Shown piece by piece: positions 42,869-50,886 of a stretch of 64,000 nt of DNA (the stretch's first letter is position 1; every line of letters starts with the position of its first letter). The position numbers and the translations under genes are program-made. The DNA is taken from the NCBI GenBank assembly GCA_036227345.1, contig CP109468.1:8804001-8868000 (forward strand). Reading direction: 5' to 3'. This DNA is from Streptomyces sp. NBC_01463 (GTDB taxonomy: Bacteria > Actinomycetota > Actinomycetes > Streptomycetales > Streptomycetaceae). The notes beneath the pieces were generated by a model that was not told the DNA's origin, made no database searches, and was given only the letters and a program-made list of their open reading frames with translations.

Positions 42869-43504
42869 TCAGGAAGCGGCACGCTTCACGTGGTGGACCA
42901 GCCACGACAACAGGGCGTCCAGGTCCGCGGCGGCCGACAGCACCCGGTCGACCGCCTCGGGGGTGTGCAGCCACTCCTCGCAGCCGAGATCGCGGGCGGC
43001 GATCAGTGAGCGGTGGCGCAGCAGGTCCGCACGGGGATGATCCGTCGGCCAGCCGCGCGGGGGACGCTTCATCACGTCCCCGGAGATGTCGTAGCCCTTC
43101 TTCCGCAGCTCGTCGACGATGGCGGACAGCTCGCGACCGCTGCCCTCGGAGGCAACGGCCGTGCGGAACGTGTCCACCTGGCCGGGGTCGGGGTACCACC
43201 AGGCGCCCTGGATCCGCAGGCCGTCCAGAGAGAACCGGAGACCGATCTCGATCTTGCGGCCGAGCCGGATCACCGCACTCTGGTGCTGCCACCACCAGGA
43301 GTCGGTGCGGTAGTGCCAGACGGAGAAGTCCTCGTACGTGGGGACGGCGTCCGCGAGCTCGTTGAGCAGGGCGATCATCGGCTGCCGGACCAGGCGTTCG
43401 CGGTCCGCGCGGAGGCGCTCGCGGGTCGCCTGGGCCGGTTCGCCCTGGAGCTGCCACAACACGTCCATGGCCTGCTCCGGCCATCCGGTGAACTGGTCGC
43501 GCAT
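42869..43504 (-). CDS. DUF2461 family protein
   Basis: A 211-residue protein resembling DUF2461/TIGR02453. It shows the ATRERLRADRERLVRQPMIALLNEL helix region, a central beta part FSLDGLRIQGAWWYPDP, and the C-terminal VMKRPPRGWPTDHPRADLLRH signature. Function unknown. There is no Shine-Dalgarno; TATCCT lies 6 bases before the ATG, so a leaderless transcript is possible. The next gene downstream on this strand is the AIM24 gene. Confidence 0.72.
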   Translation of the reverse strand: MRDQFTGWPEQAMDVLWQLQGEPAQATRERLRADRERLVRQPMIALLNELADAVPTYEDFSVWHYRTDSWWWQHQSAVIRLGRKIEIGLRFSLDGLRIQGAWWYPDPGQVDTFRTAVASEGSGRELSAIVDELRKKGYDISGDVMKRPPRGWPTDHPRADLLRHRSLIAARDLGCEEWLHTPEAVDRVLSAAADLDALLSWLVHHVKRAAS

Positions 43505-43574
43505 GCGCGGAGGATAGCTCACCGGTGGGCCCGGCGGGCCATCACGCCCGGTGTCCTGTGACGGCGGGGCCCGG

Positions 43575-44300
43575 TCACACGTCGCCGAGGAACCCGGGGT
43601 CGGACGGCCCCATCTGCCGGGCGAAGTCCGCAGCGACTCCGACGACCTCACGCATCGGCACAGGTCGCCGACTCGTCGCCGCGAGATCGTCCCGCGCCTC
43701 CTTGCTCCAGAGGAACGGATACACGGAGATGCCCTCACCGAAGGCCAGGGCCGCAGTTTCCTCACGCCAGCCGGGCCATCGCAGGCCGTCGTAGAACGTC
43801 TCCAACCGGCCCGACAGCAACCAGGAAACCCATCCGGAGTGGCCCATTTCCATCGCTTCCCACTCAAGGGTGTCGGGAGCGAAGTAGGTCATCTGCCCGG
43901 GCCCTCCAGGCCGGCCCGCAGCCGCAGGATCACCACCGTTCAGCGCGAACACCCCACCCACGACGTCATGGCCGACGACCAGACCCGTCGCGGGGTGCCA
44001 GACCGGATCGAAGCCGGCGGGGAAGCGGTTGGTCGTCCCCAGGCTCGGGAGCCCTCCGCTGATGACCGAACCCCCACCGAACACCCGCATCCATCCGTTG
44101 TCGACGAGCAGCCCGCCGGTGTTCAACGCCAGAGCACCCAGCATCGAACGCGCCGTGACCTGCAACTGCAGAAGACATCGGCGGCCCTCGTCAACATCGA
44201 CCGGCAGCGCCTGAACGGGCACGGAGCTTGCCGAAAGCATCTCCTCAAGCTCCCGCCACGCCGGATCATCCACATTGACCAACTCGTCGATCTCTCGCAT
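43575..44300 (-). CDS. DUF2625 family protein
   Basis: A 241-residue cytoplasmic protein matching the DUF2625 pattern: MREIDELVNVDDPAWRELEE, LGALALNTGGLLVDNGWMRV, YFAPDTLEWEAMEMGHSGWV and FYDGLRWPGWREETAAL. Function unknown; members occur beside SMI1-type and toxin-immunity genes in other bacteria. The ATG at 44300 aligns with the family start; an in-frame start at 44336 would add 12 residues. Confidence 0.8.
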   Translation of the reverse strand: MREIDELVNVDDPAWRELEEMLSASSVPVQALPVDVDEGRRCLLQLQVTARSMLGALALNTGGLLVDNGWMRVFGGGSVISGGLPSLGTTNRFPAGFDPVWHPATGLVVGHDVVGGVFALNGGDPAAAGRPGGPGQMTYFAPDTLEWEAMEMGHSGWVSWLLSGRLETFYDGLRWPGWREETAALAFGEGISVYPFLWSKEARDDLAATSRRPVPMREVVGVAADFARQMGPSDPGFLGDV

Positions 44301-44420
44301 CCCAGGATGGTCGCACCTCCCTCGGCGCCTCAGCACCTCATCACGGGCTCGGCCACGTGCCGGCCTGGAGCCGTTCGCGGAGGGTTCGTCAACCGGCGTG
44401 CGACGGGGTTCGCGTCCGGG

Positions 44421-45059
44421 TCATGTGGCATCGGGGTGCACGATCTGAAGGATCAGGAGCAGAGCCAGTACCCCGAAAGTTGCTCCCGCCGAGATGCCGA
44501 GAACGGTGGCTGCGCGGCTTCCGCGTCTGAGGGTTGCGCCGAGCCGTCCCGCGAACAGGCCGATGACGCTGTCCCAGGTGAGGCCCACCAGCAGGAAGAT
44601 CACGCCGAGGGTGAGGAACTGCACGCCGGTCGGACCGTTCCCAGGTCGCACGAACTGCGGCAGAAACGCGGCGAAGAACACAATGATTTTGGGGTTGGTG
44701 AGGTTCGTGAGGACAGCCTGCCCCAGGATTCGCCGATCCGAGGGCGCGGGTTGCGCGACAAGGCCGGACTGCCTGGCAGTTCGCAGAGTGGTGATCGCGA
44801 GCCAGGTCAGATAGGCGGCTCCACCCAGGCGTATCACGGTCAGAGCAGCCGGTGTCGACTGCAGCAGGAAGGCCAGCCCGAGCGAAGCCGCCGTGACATG
44901 CACGACCATGCCGAGCGACATCCCCAGAGCGGAGAGCACGCCGGCGCGGGGACCCCGGTCCACGGCAACCGCGACGATGTACGCGTTGTCGGGCCCGGGA
45001 GGGACCGTGACCAGCAGCACTGCCGTGAGATATCCGGGGAGAACCGCGGGATCGATCAC
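44421..45059 (-). CDS. LysE family amino-acid/threonine exporter
   Basis: A 212-residue membrane protein with about six helices. The LysE/RhtB features are LLVTVPPGPDNAYIVAVAVDRG near the N-terminus and NLTNPKIIVFFAAFLPQFV in the middle. It would export a small amino acid or related solute. GTG at 45059 is preferred because GGGGTGG lies 6 bases upstream; a TTG at 45095 is also in frame. It is divergent from the CGNR gene across the periodic operator at 45074-45151. Confidence 0.86.
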   Translation of the reverse strand: MIDPAVLPGYLTAVLLVTVPPGPDNAYIVAVAVDRGPRAGVLSALGMSLGMVVHVTAASLGLAFLLQSTPAALTVIRLGGAAYLTWLAITTLRTARQSGLVAQPAPSDRRILGQAVLTNLTNPKIIVFFAAFLPQFVRPGNGPTGVQFLTLGVIFLLVGLTWDSVIGLFAGRLGATLRRGSRAATVLGISAGATFGVLALLLILQIVHPDAT

Positions 45060-45073
45060 GTCAAACCACCCCT

Positions 45074-45151
45074 GTAACGCGTAGAATGTTTTCAATACGT
45101 TACGTCATGTCAATGAAGCGTGCAACGCATAGGTCCCACCCTTCGCGTTAC
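45074..45151. promoter_or_regulatory. Four GTAACG half-sites at exact 24-base intervals
   Basis: GTAACG (45074-45079), CGTTAC (45098-45103), GCAACG (45122-45127) and CGTTAC (45146-45151) alternate in orientation and are each separated by exactly 18 bases. They fill the whole divergent promoter region between the lysE-like and CGNR genes and end 9 bases before the CGNR ATG. The arrangement suggests cooperative binding of a dimeric or oligomeric regulator, most simply the CGNR protein itself. Confidence 0.6.
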
Positions 45152-45160
45152 GGTGGGGAC

Positions 45161-45757
45161 ATGGTGATGATGATCGAGGCGATGCCGCTGGAGACGTTGG
45201 CCGCACTGGTCAACGAGTGGGGTACCGCCCCGCGCGTCGCGGACGGCCGCGGAGGACAGGCGTATCCGAACTGCGCGGGTATGGCCGAGCGCCTTGCCGG
45301 TCTGATGCCGGTCAGCGCTGTGCTCACCGAACGGGAACTGGCGGAGACCGCGGATCGCCTGCATCCCGTGTTCGCCACTCCCGATCTCGCCGAGCGCGCC
45401 CGGCTGATCGCTGCGCTTCTGACGGACACCGCAGTCCGTCCGACCGTGCGGACCATGACCGACCGTCTGCAGCCCGGATGGTTCGTCGAGGCGAGCGGGA
45501 ACGCGGTCCTCGCCTCCGCGGCCATCACCCTGCGCCAGTACCTCTCCGACCACAGTGCTGAGCGGCTCGGCCTGTGTACCGGACGCCGATGCGCCGACGT
45601 CTACATCGACGCATCGCCAGGGGGCCGGCGCCGCTTCTGCTCCGTCACCTGCCAGAACCGCGCGCGCGTCGCGGCCTTCCGCAGCCGGCAGACAGAAGAG
45701 ACCTCCCGCACGACAGCCAGCCGGACAACGAGGGCTCCGCGAACCGATGGGAGCTGA
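45161..45757 (+). CDS. CGNR zinc-finger regulator (ABATE domain)
   Basis: A 198-residue protein of the actinobacterial ABATE/CGNR family. The N-terminal helical part contains LAALVNEWGTAPRV and ELAETADRLHPVFATPDLAERARLIAALL. The C-terminal CGNR finger reads GLCTGRRCADVYID...RRFCSVTCQNRARVAAFR with four Cys. Such proteins are proposed stress- or ligand-responsive transcription factors. Several closely spaced starts exist (ATG 45161, GTG 45164, ATG 45167); GTGGGGAC supports 45161-45167. It probably controls the divergent LysE exporter. Confidence 0.86.
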   Translation: MVMMIEAMPLETLAALVNEWGTAPRVADGRGGQAYPNCAGMAERLAGLMPVSAVLTERELAETADRLHPVFATPDLAERARLIAALLTDTAVRPTVRTMTDRLQPGWFVEASGNAVLASAAITLRQYLSDHSAERLGLCTGRRCADVYIDASPGGRRRFCSVTCQNRARVAAFRSRQTEETSRTTASRTTRAPRTDGS

Positions 45758-46183
45758 CCGGAGGCGGGGTTGGGGCGCTGAAGCAGCGTCCCCGGCCATG
45801 ACTGGCCGGTATCCCATGCGGTGAGTGCGGTGAGCGCCCTGGGGCGACGGCGGGCCTCTCGGGGCACGAACGTTCCTTGGTCGAGCCTCAGGCATGGGAC
45901 CAGGCCGCGTGCGTCGTGGAAGGCCGGCCCTTCGTCTGCCCATCCATGGTGAATGCCCGAACGGCGTTCCGGGCGGAGTACGAGAGTGCCCGAGGCGCGC
46001 AGGAGGCCGGGCTTTGTCTCGATGAGCAGGGCCGTGGCAGGGCCAGGGTTGTCGGCGTCGTTGCGGCACGGACAGGCCGCGGTGCCTGATCATCGGTCTC
46101 ACGGCGACTTCCTCGATAACTTCCGAGAATCAGGGAAGCCGGAGCGATACGTGTAAATCATCCGCCGTACGTGAGGAGCTGTC
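45758..46183. other. Gap without recognised gene
   Basis: 426 bases after the CGNR gene. Open frames of up to 70 codons occur but show no family features. GTGAGGAGC at the right end is the ribosome-binding site of the following small gene. Confidence 0.5.
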
Positions 46184-46492
46184 ATGACCACCTTTTTCAT
46201 CACCGTGCCCGGAACCTTTGTCGCCGGCATCACGGACACGTCCCGCGCGACTCTGGAGGGCAAGCTGGCCGGTCAGCACACGGACCTGAGCGAGAGTGAA
46301 GGGCTCGACCTGCTCAGCGTCAACGATGACGGCACCTTCTCCATCCGCCTCGAAGTCGAGGCCGGGGACCGGTACCAGGCGGAGCTGGATGCCGTGGGGC
46401 TGGTATCCCGCGCCCTGCGGGAGACGGGGTTGGCGGAGGAGGACGCACCGTTGGGGACGCCTGCCGTCACCGGGATCGACAGCGACCTCTGA
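46184..46492 (+). CDS. Hypothetical protein, 102 aa
   Basis: A small acidic protein with GAGGAG 6 bases before the ATG. It starts MTTFFITVPGTFVAGITDTSR and ends APLGTPAVTGIDSDL; no membrane segment or signal peptide. Predicted alternating strands and helices suggest a compact alpha/beta fold. Strong GC3 bias supports expression. I do not recognise the family. Confidence 0.65.
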   Translation: MTTFFITVPGTFVAGITDTSRATLEGKLAGQHTDLSESEGLDLLSVNDDGTFSIRLEVEAGDRYQAELDAVGLVSRALRETGLAEEDAPLGTPAVTGIDSDL

Positions 46493-46642
46493 CAGTGGGT
46501 CAACAGCCAGCCCCACGTGCACGTCCACCTCTTCGATCACGTCCCGGTCCACGCGCCCAGTGGGCTCGTGCGGCCGAAATTGTCGTGCTCGGACCAATCC
46601 TTTCCGTCGGCGGCGACGAATAGACGACATCAGCGACCGAAC

Positions 46643-46669
46643 GCGGTTCCGATTGCGTACTGGAACCGC
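46643..46669. promoter_or_regulatory. Inverted repeat before the CHRD gene
   Basis: Perfect 8-bp arms GCGGTTCC (46643-46650) and GGAACCGC (46662-46669) with an 11-base spacer, 19 bases before the GTG start. It could be an operator or an mRNA hairpin next to the ribosome-binding site GGAAGGGG. Confidence 0.4.
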
Positions 46670-46688
46670 CGGAAGGGGATGCGTTTAC

Positions 46689-47516
46689 GTGATACTCCGC
46701 CGTTCAACTCGTTGCACCGCTCTGCTGGTTGTGCCCGCCGCACTGACCCTCGGGATCTCCGTACCTGCCATGGCGCACGACGGCCATGTCGCGGGCGACA
46801 CCACGAAGGCCGCAGACGGCGACACGTACCAGATCGACCTGGCGCAACTGAACGACTCCGGAGCGAGTGGCACGGCCTTGGTGAGCGTGGAGGGCGACAA
46901 GCTCACCGTCAAGATCGAGGCCGAGGGCCTGGTCCCGGGCATGCCGCACGCCCAGCACATCCACGGCTCGACCGACGGCCATGACTTCCGCTGCCCGGAC
47001 AAGAGCGCGGACAAGAACGGCGACGGCATCATCACCACCGCCGAGGGCCTGCCGATGTACGGAGACATCAACATCTCCCTGACGACCAAGGGAGACACCT
47101 CCAAGGGCAGTGGCCTCGCCGTCGACCGGATGCCCGTGGCGGACAAGGACGGCAAACTGAGCTACTCCCGGACGATCACCGTCTCGCAGGCCGTCGCCGA
47201 TCACATCAAGGATCTGCACGTCGTCCAGCACGGCATCGACCCGAACGGCAACGCCAAGTACGACTTCGGCAAGGGGAAGAGCGAGCTCGACCCGAAGCTT
47301 CCGCAGGAGGCCACGGCTCCGGCGAGCTGCGGCATGGTCAAGGGGGCTGCCGTCGGCTCCATGCCCGTGGGCGGTGTCGAGACCGGCAGTGGGTCCACCG
47401 AGGGCGTGGAGGCGCCCGGTCTGCTCGCAGCGGGTGGCGCGGCCGTCCTTGCCGCAGGTGGGCTGTTCGTACTGCGCCGCCGGACGCGCCCGGCATCGGT
47501 CCGGCACGACAGCTGA
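46689..47516 (+). CDS. Secreted, membrane-anchored CHRD-domain-like protein
   Basis: A 275-residue protein with a signal peptide (cleavage near VPAMA). The CHRD-like beta domain covers about residues 40-210 (YQIDLAQLNDSGASGTALVSV, GMPHAQHIHGSTDGHDFRCP). A calcium-loop-like DKNGDGIITTAEG sits in the middle. The C-terminus has a Gly/Ser/Thr-rich linker, a hydrophobic helix (LLAAGGAAVLAAGGLFVL) and a basic tail RRRTR, the topology of a sortase substrate. However, I see no LPxTG. GTG at 46689 is supported by GGAAGGGG. The class F sortase gene follows 54 bases downstream. Confidence 0.8.
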   Translation: MILRRSTRCTALLVVPAALTLGISVPAMAHDGHVAGDTTKAADGDTYQIDLAQLNDSGASGTALVSVEGDKLTVKIEAEGLVPGMPHAQHIHGSTDGHDFRCPDKSADKNGDGIITTAEGLPMYGDINISLTTKGDTSKGSGLAVDRMPVADKDGKLSYSRTITVSQAVADHIKDLHVVQHGIDPNGNAKYDFGKGKSELDPKLPQEATAPASCGMVKGAAVGSMPVGGVETGSGSTEGVEAPGLLAAGGAAVLAAGGLFVLRRRTRPASVRHDS

Positions 47517-47570
47517 GTCTTCGCACCGATCGACGCCCCGTAACAGCCGGACGCAGGGACAGGTGAAGCA

Positions 47571-48269
47571 ATGAAGGGCACACGCGACGACGGCGAGCAC
47601 CGCACGATGTCCGGGCGGCGCAACGTCACGATCGCCGTCACCGCTGTCGCCCTCCTCCTGACCGGTGGGCTGTTGCTGGCTCTGGGAACCAGCCGGCAGC
47701 AGCCCACCCCGCCTCCTGCCACCGACAAGGGCCGGGCGGTCGCCACCGCACAACCCACCGCGCAGCCGGACCCGCCCGCGACATCATCGGCCGCGCCGGA
47801 CACCGCGGCTCTGTCCGTATCCCGCCCCGTGAGCATCGCGATCCCCTCTCTCAAGGTGTCCTCGACACTGGAGATGCTCGACCTCGGCAGGAACCGGGCC
47901 ATGGAGACCCCGCGGGACCCGGCCAAGGCCGGCTGGTACCGCCCTGGAGCCGCTCCCGGAGCGACCGGCCCCGCCGTGATCGCTGGGCATGTCACGTGGA
48001 ACGGCACCCCTGGGGTGTTCTTCGCGCTCGGCCGGCTCGACCCCGGCGACCGGATCGACGTCAGGCGCGCGGACGGGCGAACCGCTGAGTTCACCGTCGA
48101 CCGAACCGCCCGCTATCCCAAGGACCGGTTCCCCACCGTCGAGGTCTACCGCAATGTCGGCCGCGCCGAACTGCGCCTGATCACGTGCGGCGGCGACTAC
48201 TCCAAGAAGGACAGCCGCTACACCGACAACGTCGTCGTCTACGCCACGCTCACCGGCAGCCACACTTAG
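47571..48269 (+). CDS. Class F sortase
   Basis: A 232-residue sortase. It has an N-terminal membrane anchor (TIAVTAVALLLTGGLLLAL, about residues 20-38), a Pro/Ala/Thr spacer and the catalytic beta-barrel from about 85. Catalytic residues are visible: His140 (AVIAGHVT), Cys206 (LRLITCGG) and Arg216 (KKDSRYTDN). Class F sortases are typical of actinobacteria and act as transpeptidases or hydrolases on cell-wall sorting signals. Its natural partner is probably the preceding CHRD protein. Confidence 0.9.
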   Translation: MKGTRDDGEHRTMSGRRNVTIAVTAVALLLTGGLLLALGTSRQQPTPPPATDKGRAVATAQPTAQPDPPATSSAAPDTAALSVSRPVSIAIPSLKVSSTLEMLDLGRNRAMETPRDPAKAGWYRPGAAPGATGPAVIAGHVTWNGTPGVFFALGRLDPGDRIDVRRADGRTAEFTVDRTARYPKDRFPTVEVYRNVGRAELRLITCGGDYSKKDSRYTDNVVVYATLTGSHT

Positions 48270-48409
48270 ACATCGTTTGGTGTCTGTGACGTGTGAACGG
48301 CCTTGGGCTGTTCAGCTCGTGGGGCCTGCGAGGCCACCGACACCGGGAAGCTTGCGAGTTCGGTGCGATGCTCGCCCACCACGCGTCTTGGGTGGCCGTG
48401 GGGCCGCCG

Positions 48410-49207
48410 TCAGGTGGAGATGTTGCCGAGGAAGTCGAGATGGAGCGCGGACCATTCCTCGGGGCGCTCGGCGAAAGGCAGGTGCCCCGTGGGGAGCTCG
48501 GCGTACTCGGCACCCGGGATCGTGTCTGCGAGTTGCCGGTGGTGGGAGGGCGTGACCAGTTGGTCGAACGTGGTGGAGATGATCAGGGTCGGCACCGTGA
48601 CGGCAGCCAGGTCTTCGCGGACGTCAACCTGATCGATAAGCAGGTCCAGCTGTCCGAGTGTGCCGGGCGGGATCGTGGTCGCGGTGGTCTTCAAGGCAGT
48701 GTCGAGGTCGTCCTGACCGATGGCCTCCAAGGCAGGGGCGCTCAGCCCGATCAGGGACACGAACGCGGCCAGACGTTCGAGGTCGCCTGAGCGGAGCAGG
48801 TCGCGCCAGAGCCGGGCAGCCAGCAGGAACCGTGGATTGGGGAGGGCGAAGCCGGCTGTCAGGACGAGGCCGGTGACGCGGTCGGGGTGGCGGGTGGCGG
48901 CGCGGATGGCGACCGGGCTGCCGAGCGAATATCCGGCGATGGCGAAGGTGTCCACGTTCTCCTCGACGGCGGCGGCGACCAGGGCGTCGGCGAGGACGTC
49001 CAGATCGAGGGGGGCTTCGGCGCGGAGGGTGCGGCCGGTGCCGGGATAGTCGGGCCCCACGACAGTGTGGTGAGCCGCGAGACTCGCCAGGATGGGGCCG
49101 AAGTTGGCGTCGATGCCGCCGCCGGCACCGTGGGCGAGCAGCAGGCCCGGGCCGGTGCCGCGCACGATGCGGCCAAGGGAGGAAGAGGGCAGAGCAGTTG
49201 AGGACAT
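48410..49207 (-). CDS. Alpha/beta hydrolase
   Basis: A 265-residue alpha/beta hydrolase. Oxyanion strand LLLAHGAGGG, nucleophile elbow GYSLGS (Ser nucleophile), an acid near STTFDQLVTP and His in TGHLPFAERPEEW form the expected triad. Substrate unknown. It lies 33 bases after the MFS stop on the same strand, so the two probably form an operon controlled by the MerR site. Confidence 0.87.
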   Translation of the reverse strand: MSSTALPSSSLGRIVRGTGPGLLLAHGAGGGIDANFGPILASLAAHHTVVGPDYPGTGRTLRAEAPLDLDVLADALVAAAVEENVDTFAIAGYSLGSPVAIRAATRHPDRVTGLVLTAGFALPNPRFLLAARLWRDLLRSGDLERLAAFVSLIGLSAPALEAIGQDDLDTALKTTATTIPPGTLGQLDLLIDQVDVREDLAAVTVPTLIISTTFDQLVTPSHHRQLADTIPGAEYAELPTGHLPFAERPEEWSALHLDFLGNIST

Positions 49208-49240
49208 GGGGGATGTCTCTCCTTCGAGTTCTCAGGGGGG

Positions 49241-50470
49241 TTACGGGGTGGAGCGGGTCAGCGGGGTGCGTGGCTGAGCGTGGCGGCGCCGGGCAGCAGT
49301 GGCGGCGAGGCCGACGGCGGCGAGTGTCACCAGCGCGCCGATCCACGGCAGGTCGTCGAGTGAGAAGCCGGCGGTGACGGCTTGGCCGCCGAGGGTGGAG
49401 CCGGCTGCGACCCCGAGGTTGAACGCGGAGGCGCTGACCGCCGTGGCCAAGGTGGGTGCTTTGGGGGCGGACGCCAGTGCGCGGTCTTGCAGCAACGGGA
49501 TCACGGCGGCGGCGATGACACCGAGGACGAGTACGGTGGCAGCGGCCGCCCAGCGGCTCTGGCCGGTGAGCGTGAAGGCGGCCAGCACCGTGGCCAGTGC
49601 ACCAAGCAGCGCGCACAACGCTGCCCACGGAGCGCGGTCGGCCAGGCGGCCGCCGAGGACGTTGCCGACTACGGAGCCCAGGCCGAAGAGCGCGAGCAGC
49701 ATGGTGACCCCGGAGGCGGTGAACCCGCTCACTTGGCGCAGCAGCGGGGCAATGTAGGTGTAGGTGGTGAACAGGCCGGCCTGCGTGACCACGATGATCG
49801 CCAGCACGACGGCCACTTTGGGCTTGAACATCTCCCGGACCTCGCTGCCGGGACGGCCGGCTGTCTCCGGTGCCGCCGGACGGACCAGCACAGTGGTGGC
49901 CGTGAGGATGGCGGCGCCCAGGATGGCGATGCCGGCAAAGGTGGTACGCCAGCCATAGTGATCGCCGATCCAGGTACCCAGTGGAGCGCCAAGAACCGTG
50001 GCGAGGTTCCAGCCCGCTGTGATCACGGCGATGGCACGCCCGCGGTGCCCTGCCGGAACCGCGGTTACCGCGATCACCAACGCCGTCGCGAAGATGGTGC
50101 TGTGCGTCAGAGCGGTCAGCATCCTTGCCGCTGCCAAGACGCCGAACCCTGTGGCCAGCGCTGCGGCGGCGTTGCCTGCGACGAACACGCCCAGCAAGAT
50201 CGGCAGTGTGCGGTGGCGGGCGATGCCCAGCATCCCCAGGGTCACCAGAGGCCCAGCGACGGTGACGACCAGGGCGTACACCGTCACCAGCGCTCCGACG
50301 GTCGGCAGTGGACGGTGCAGATCCGTTGAAAGCTCCGGCAGCAGCCCGACCATCACCCACTCCGCGGTCCCCACCACGAACACGCAGGCGGTCAGCAGAG
50401 CCAGTACCGCGCGCCGCCGCACCGGCGCGGGCGGGATGGCGGTCAGCGAGACCGCGCTGTTCGTCGTCAT
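49241..50470 (-). CDS. MFS transporter (DHA1/AraJ-like)
   Basis: A 409-residue transporter with 12 predicted helices. Features are AEWVMVGLLPELSTDL in helix 1, GMLGIARHRTLPILLG, TAVPAGHRGRAIAVITAGWNLATVLGAPLGTWI (motif C region) and NVLGGRLADRAPW. It resembles chloramphenicol/sugar efflux proteins. The ATG lies only a few bases from the predicted start point of its MerR-type promoter, so the mRNA may be leaderless. The exported substrate is unknown. Confidence 0.88.
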   Translation of the reverse strand: MTTNSAVSLTAIPPAPVRRRAVLALLTACVFVVGTAEWVMVGLLPELSTDLHRPLPTVGALVTVYALVVTVAGPLVTLGMLGIARHRTLPILLGVFVAGNAAAALATGFGVLAAARMLTALTHSTIFATALVIAVTAVPAGHRGRAIAVITAGWNLATVLGAPLGTWIGDHYGWRTTFAGIAILGAAILTATTVLVRPAAPETAGRPGSEVREMFKPKVAVVLAIIVVTQAGLFTTYTYIAPLLRQVSGFTASGVTMLLALFGLGSVVGNVLGGRLADRAPWAALCALLGALATVLAAFTLTGQSRWAAAATVLVLGVIAAAVIPLLQDRALASAPKAPTLATAVSASAFNLGVAAGSTLGGQAVTAGFSLDDLPWIGALVTLAAVGLAATAARRRHAQPRTPLTRSTP

Positions 50471-50478
50471 GCGATCGA

Positions 50479-50509
50479 CGCTAAAGTCTCACACCAATGT
50501 GAGAGTCAA
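50479..50509 (-). promoter_or_regulatory. MerR-type promoter of the MFS/hydrolase operon
   Basis: On the minus strand TTGACT (50504-50509) and TTAGCG (50479-50484) are 19 bases apart, the elongated spacer typical of MerR-controlled promoters. A perfect palindrome TCTCACA-CCAA-TGTGAGA (50487-50504) fills the spacer. The MerR protein encoded to the right is the likely activator. Confidence 0.75.
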
Positions 50510-50529
50510 CGCGGTGAGGTGCAGGTCAC

Positions 50530-50886
50530 ATGCGCATGGGAGAGATGGTCCGGCGAACCGGCGTCAGCGAACGCCTGCTTCGCTACTACGAGGAACAGGG
50601 ACTGCTCCACCCGAACCGGCTCCCCAGCGGCTACCGCGTCTACAACGACGTCGACATCGACACGGTGCAGCGCATCCGCAGCCTGCTGGCCGCCGGCCTG
50701 TCCACGGCGGTCATCGCCAGGATCCTGCCTTGCGTCTGCACCGACGGGCCGACCCTCACCCCCGTGTGCTCCGACACCATCACCGAGCTACGGCGCGAGC
50801 GCGAACGCATCACTCACGCCATCAACGAGCTGCACGCTTCGCGAACCATGCTCGACACCGTCATCGCCGCAGCCCCGGCAACCTGA
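50530..50886 (+). CDS. MerR family regulator
   Basis: A 118-residue MerR protein: winged helix MRMGEMVRRTGVSERLLRYYEEQGLLHP, second wing YRVYNDVDIDTVQRIRSLL, then a coiled-coil dimerisation helix and a short C-terminus. Three Cys occur (PCVCTDGP and PVCSD), but their spacing does not clearly match a known metal sensor. It is divergent from the MFS gene it probably activates. Confidence 0.9.
   Translation: MRMGEMVRRTGVSERLLRYYEEQGLLHPNRLPSGYRVYNDVDIDTVQRIRSLLAAGLSTAVIARILPCVCTDGPTLTPVCSDTITELRRERERITHAINELHASRTMLDTVIAAAPAT

Noticed and set aside
45877..46089. 70-codon frame between the CGNR gene and the small hypothetical gene
   Set aside because: No ribosome-binding site, no family pattern, and codon bias that does not match neighbouring genes.
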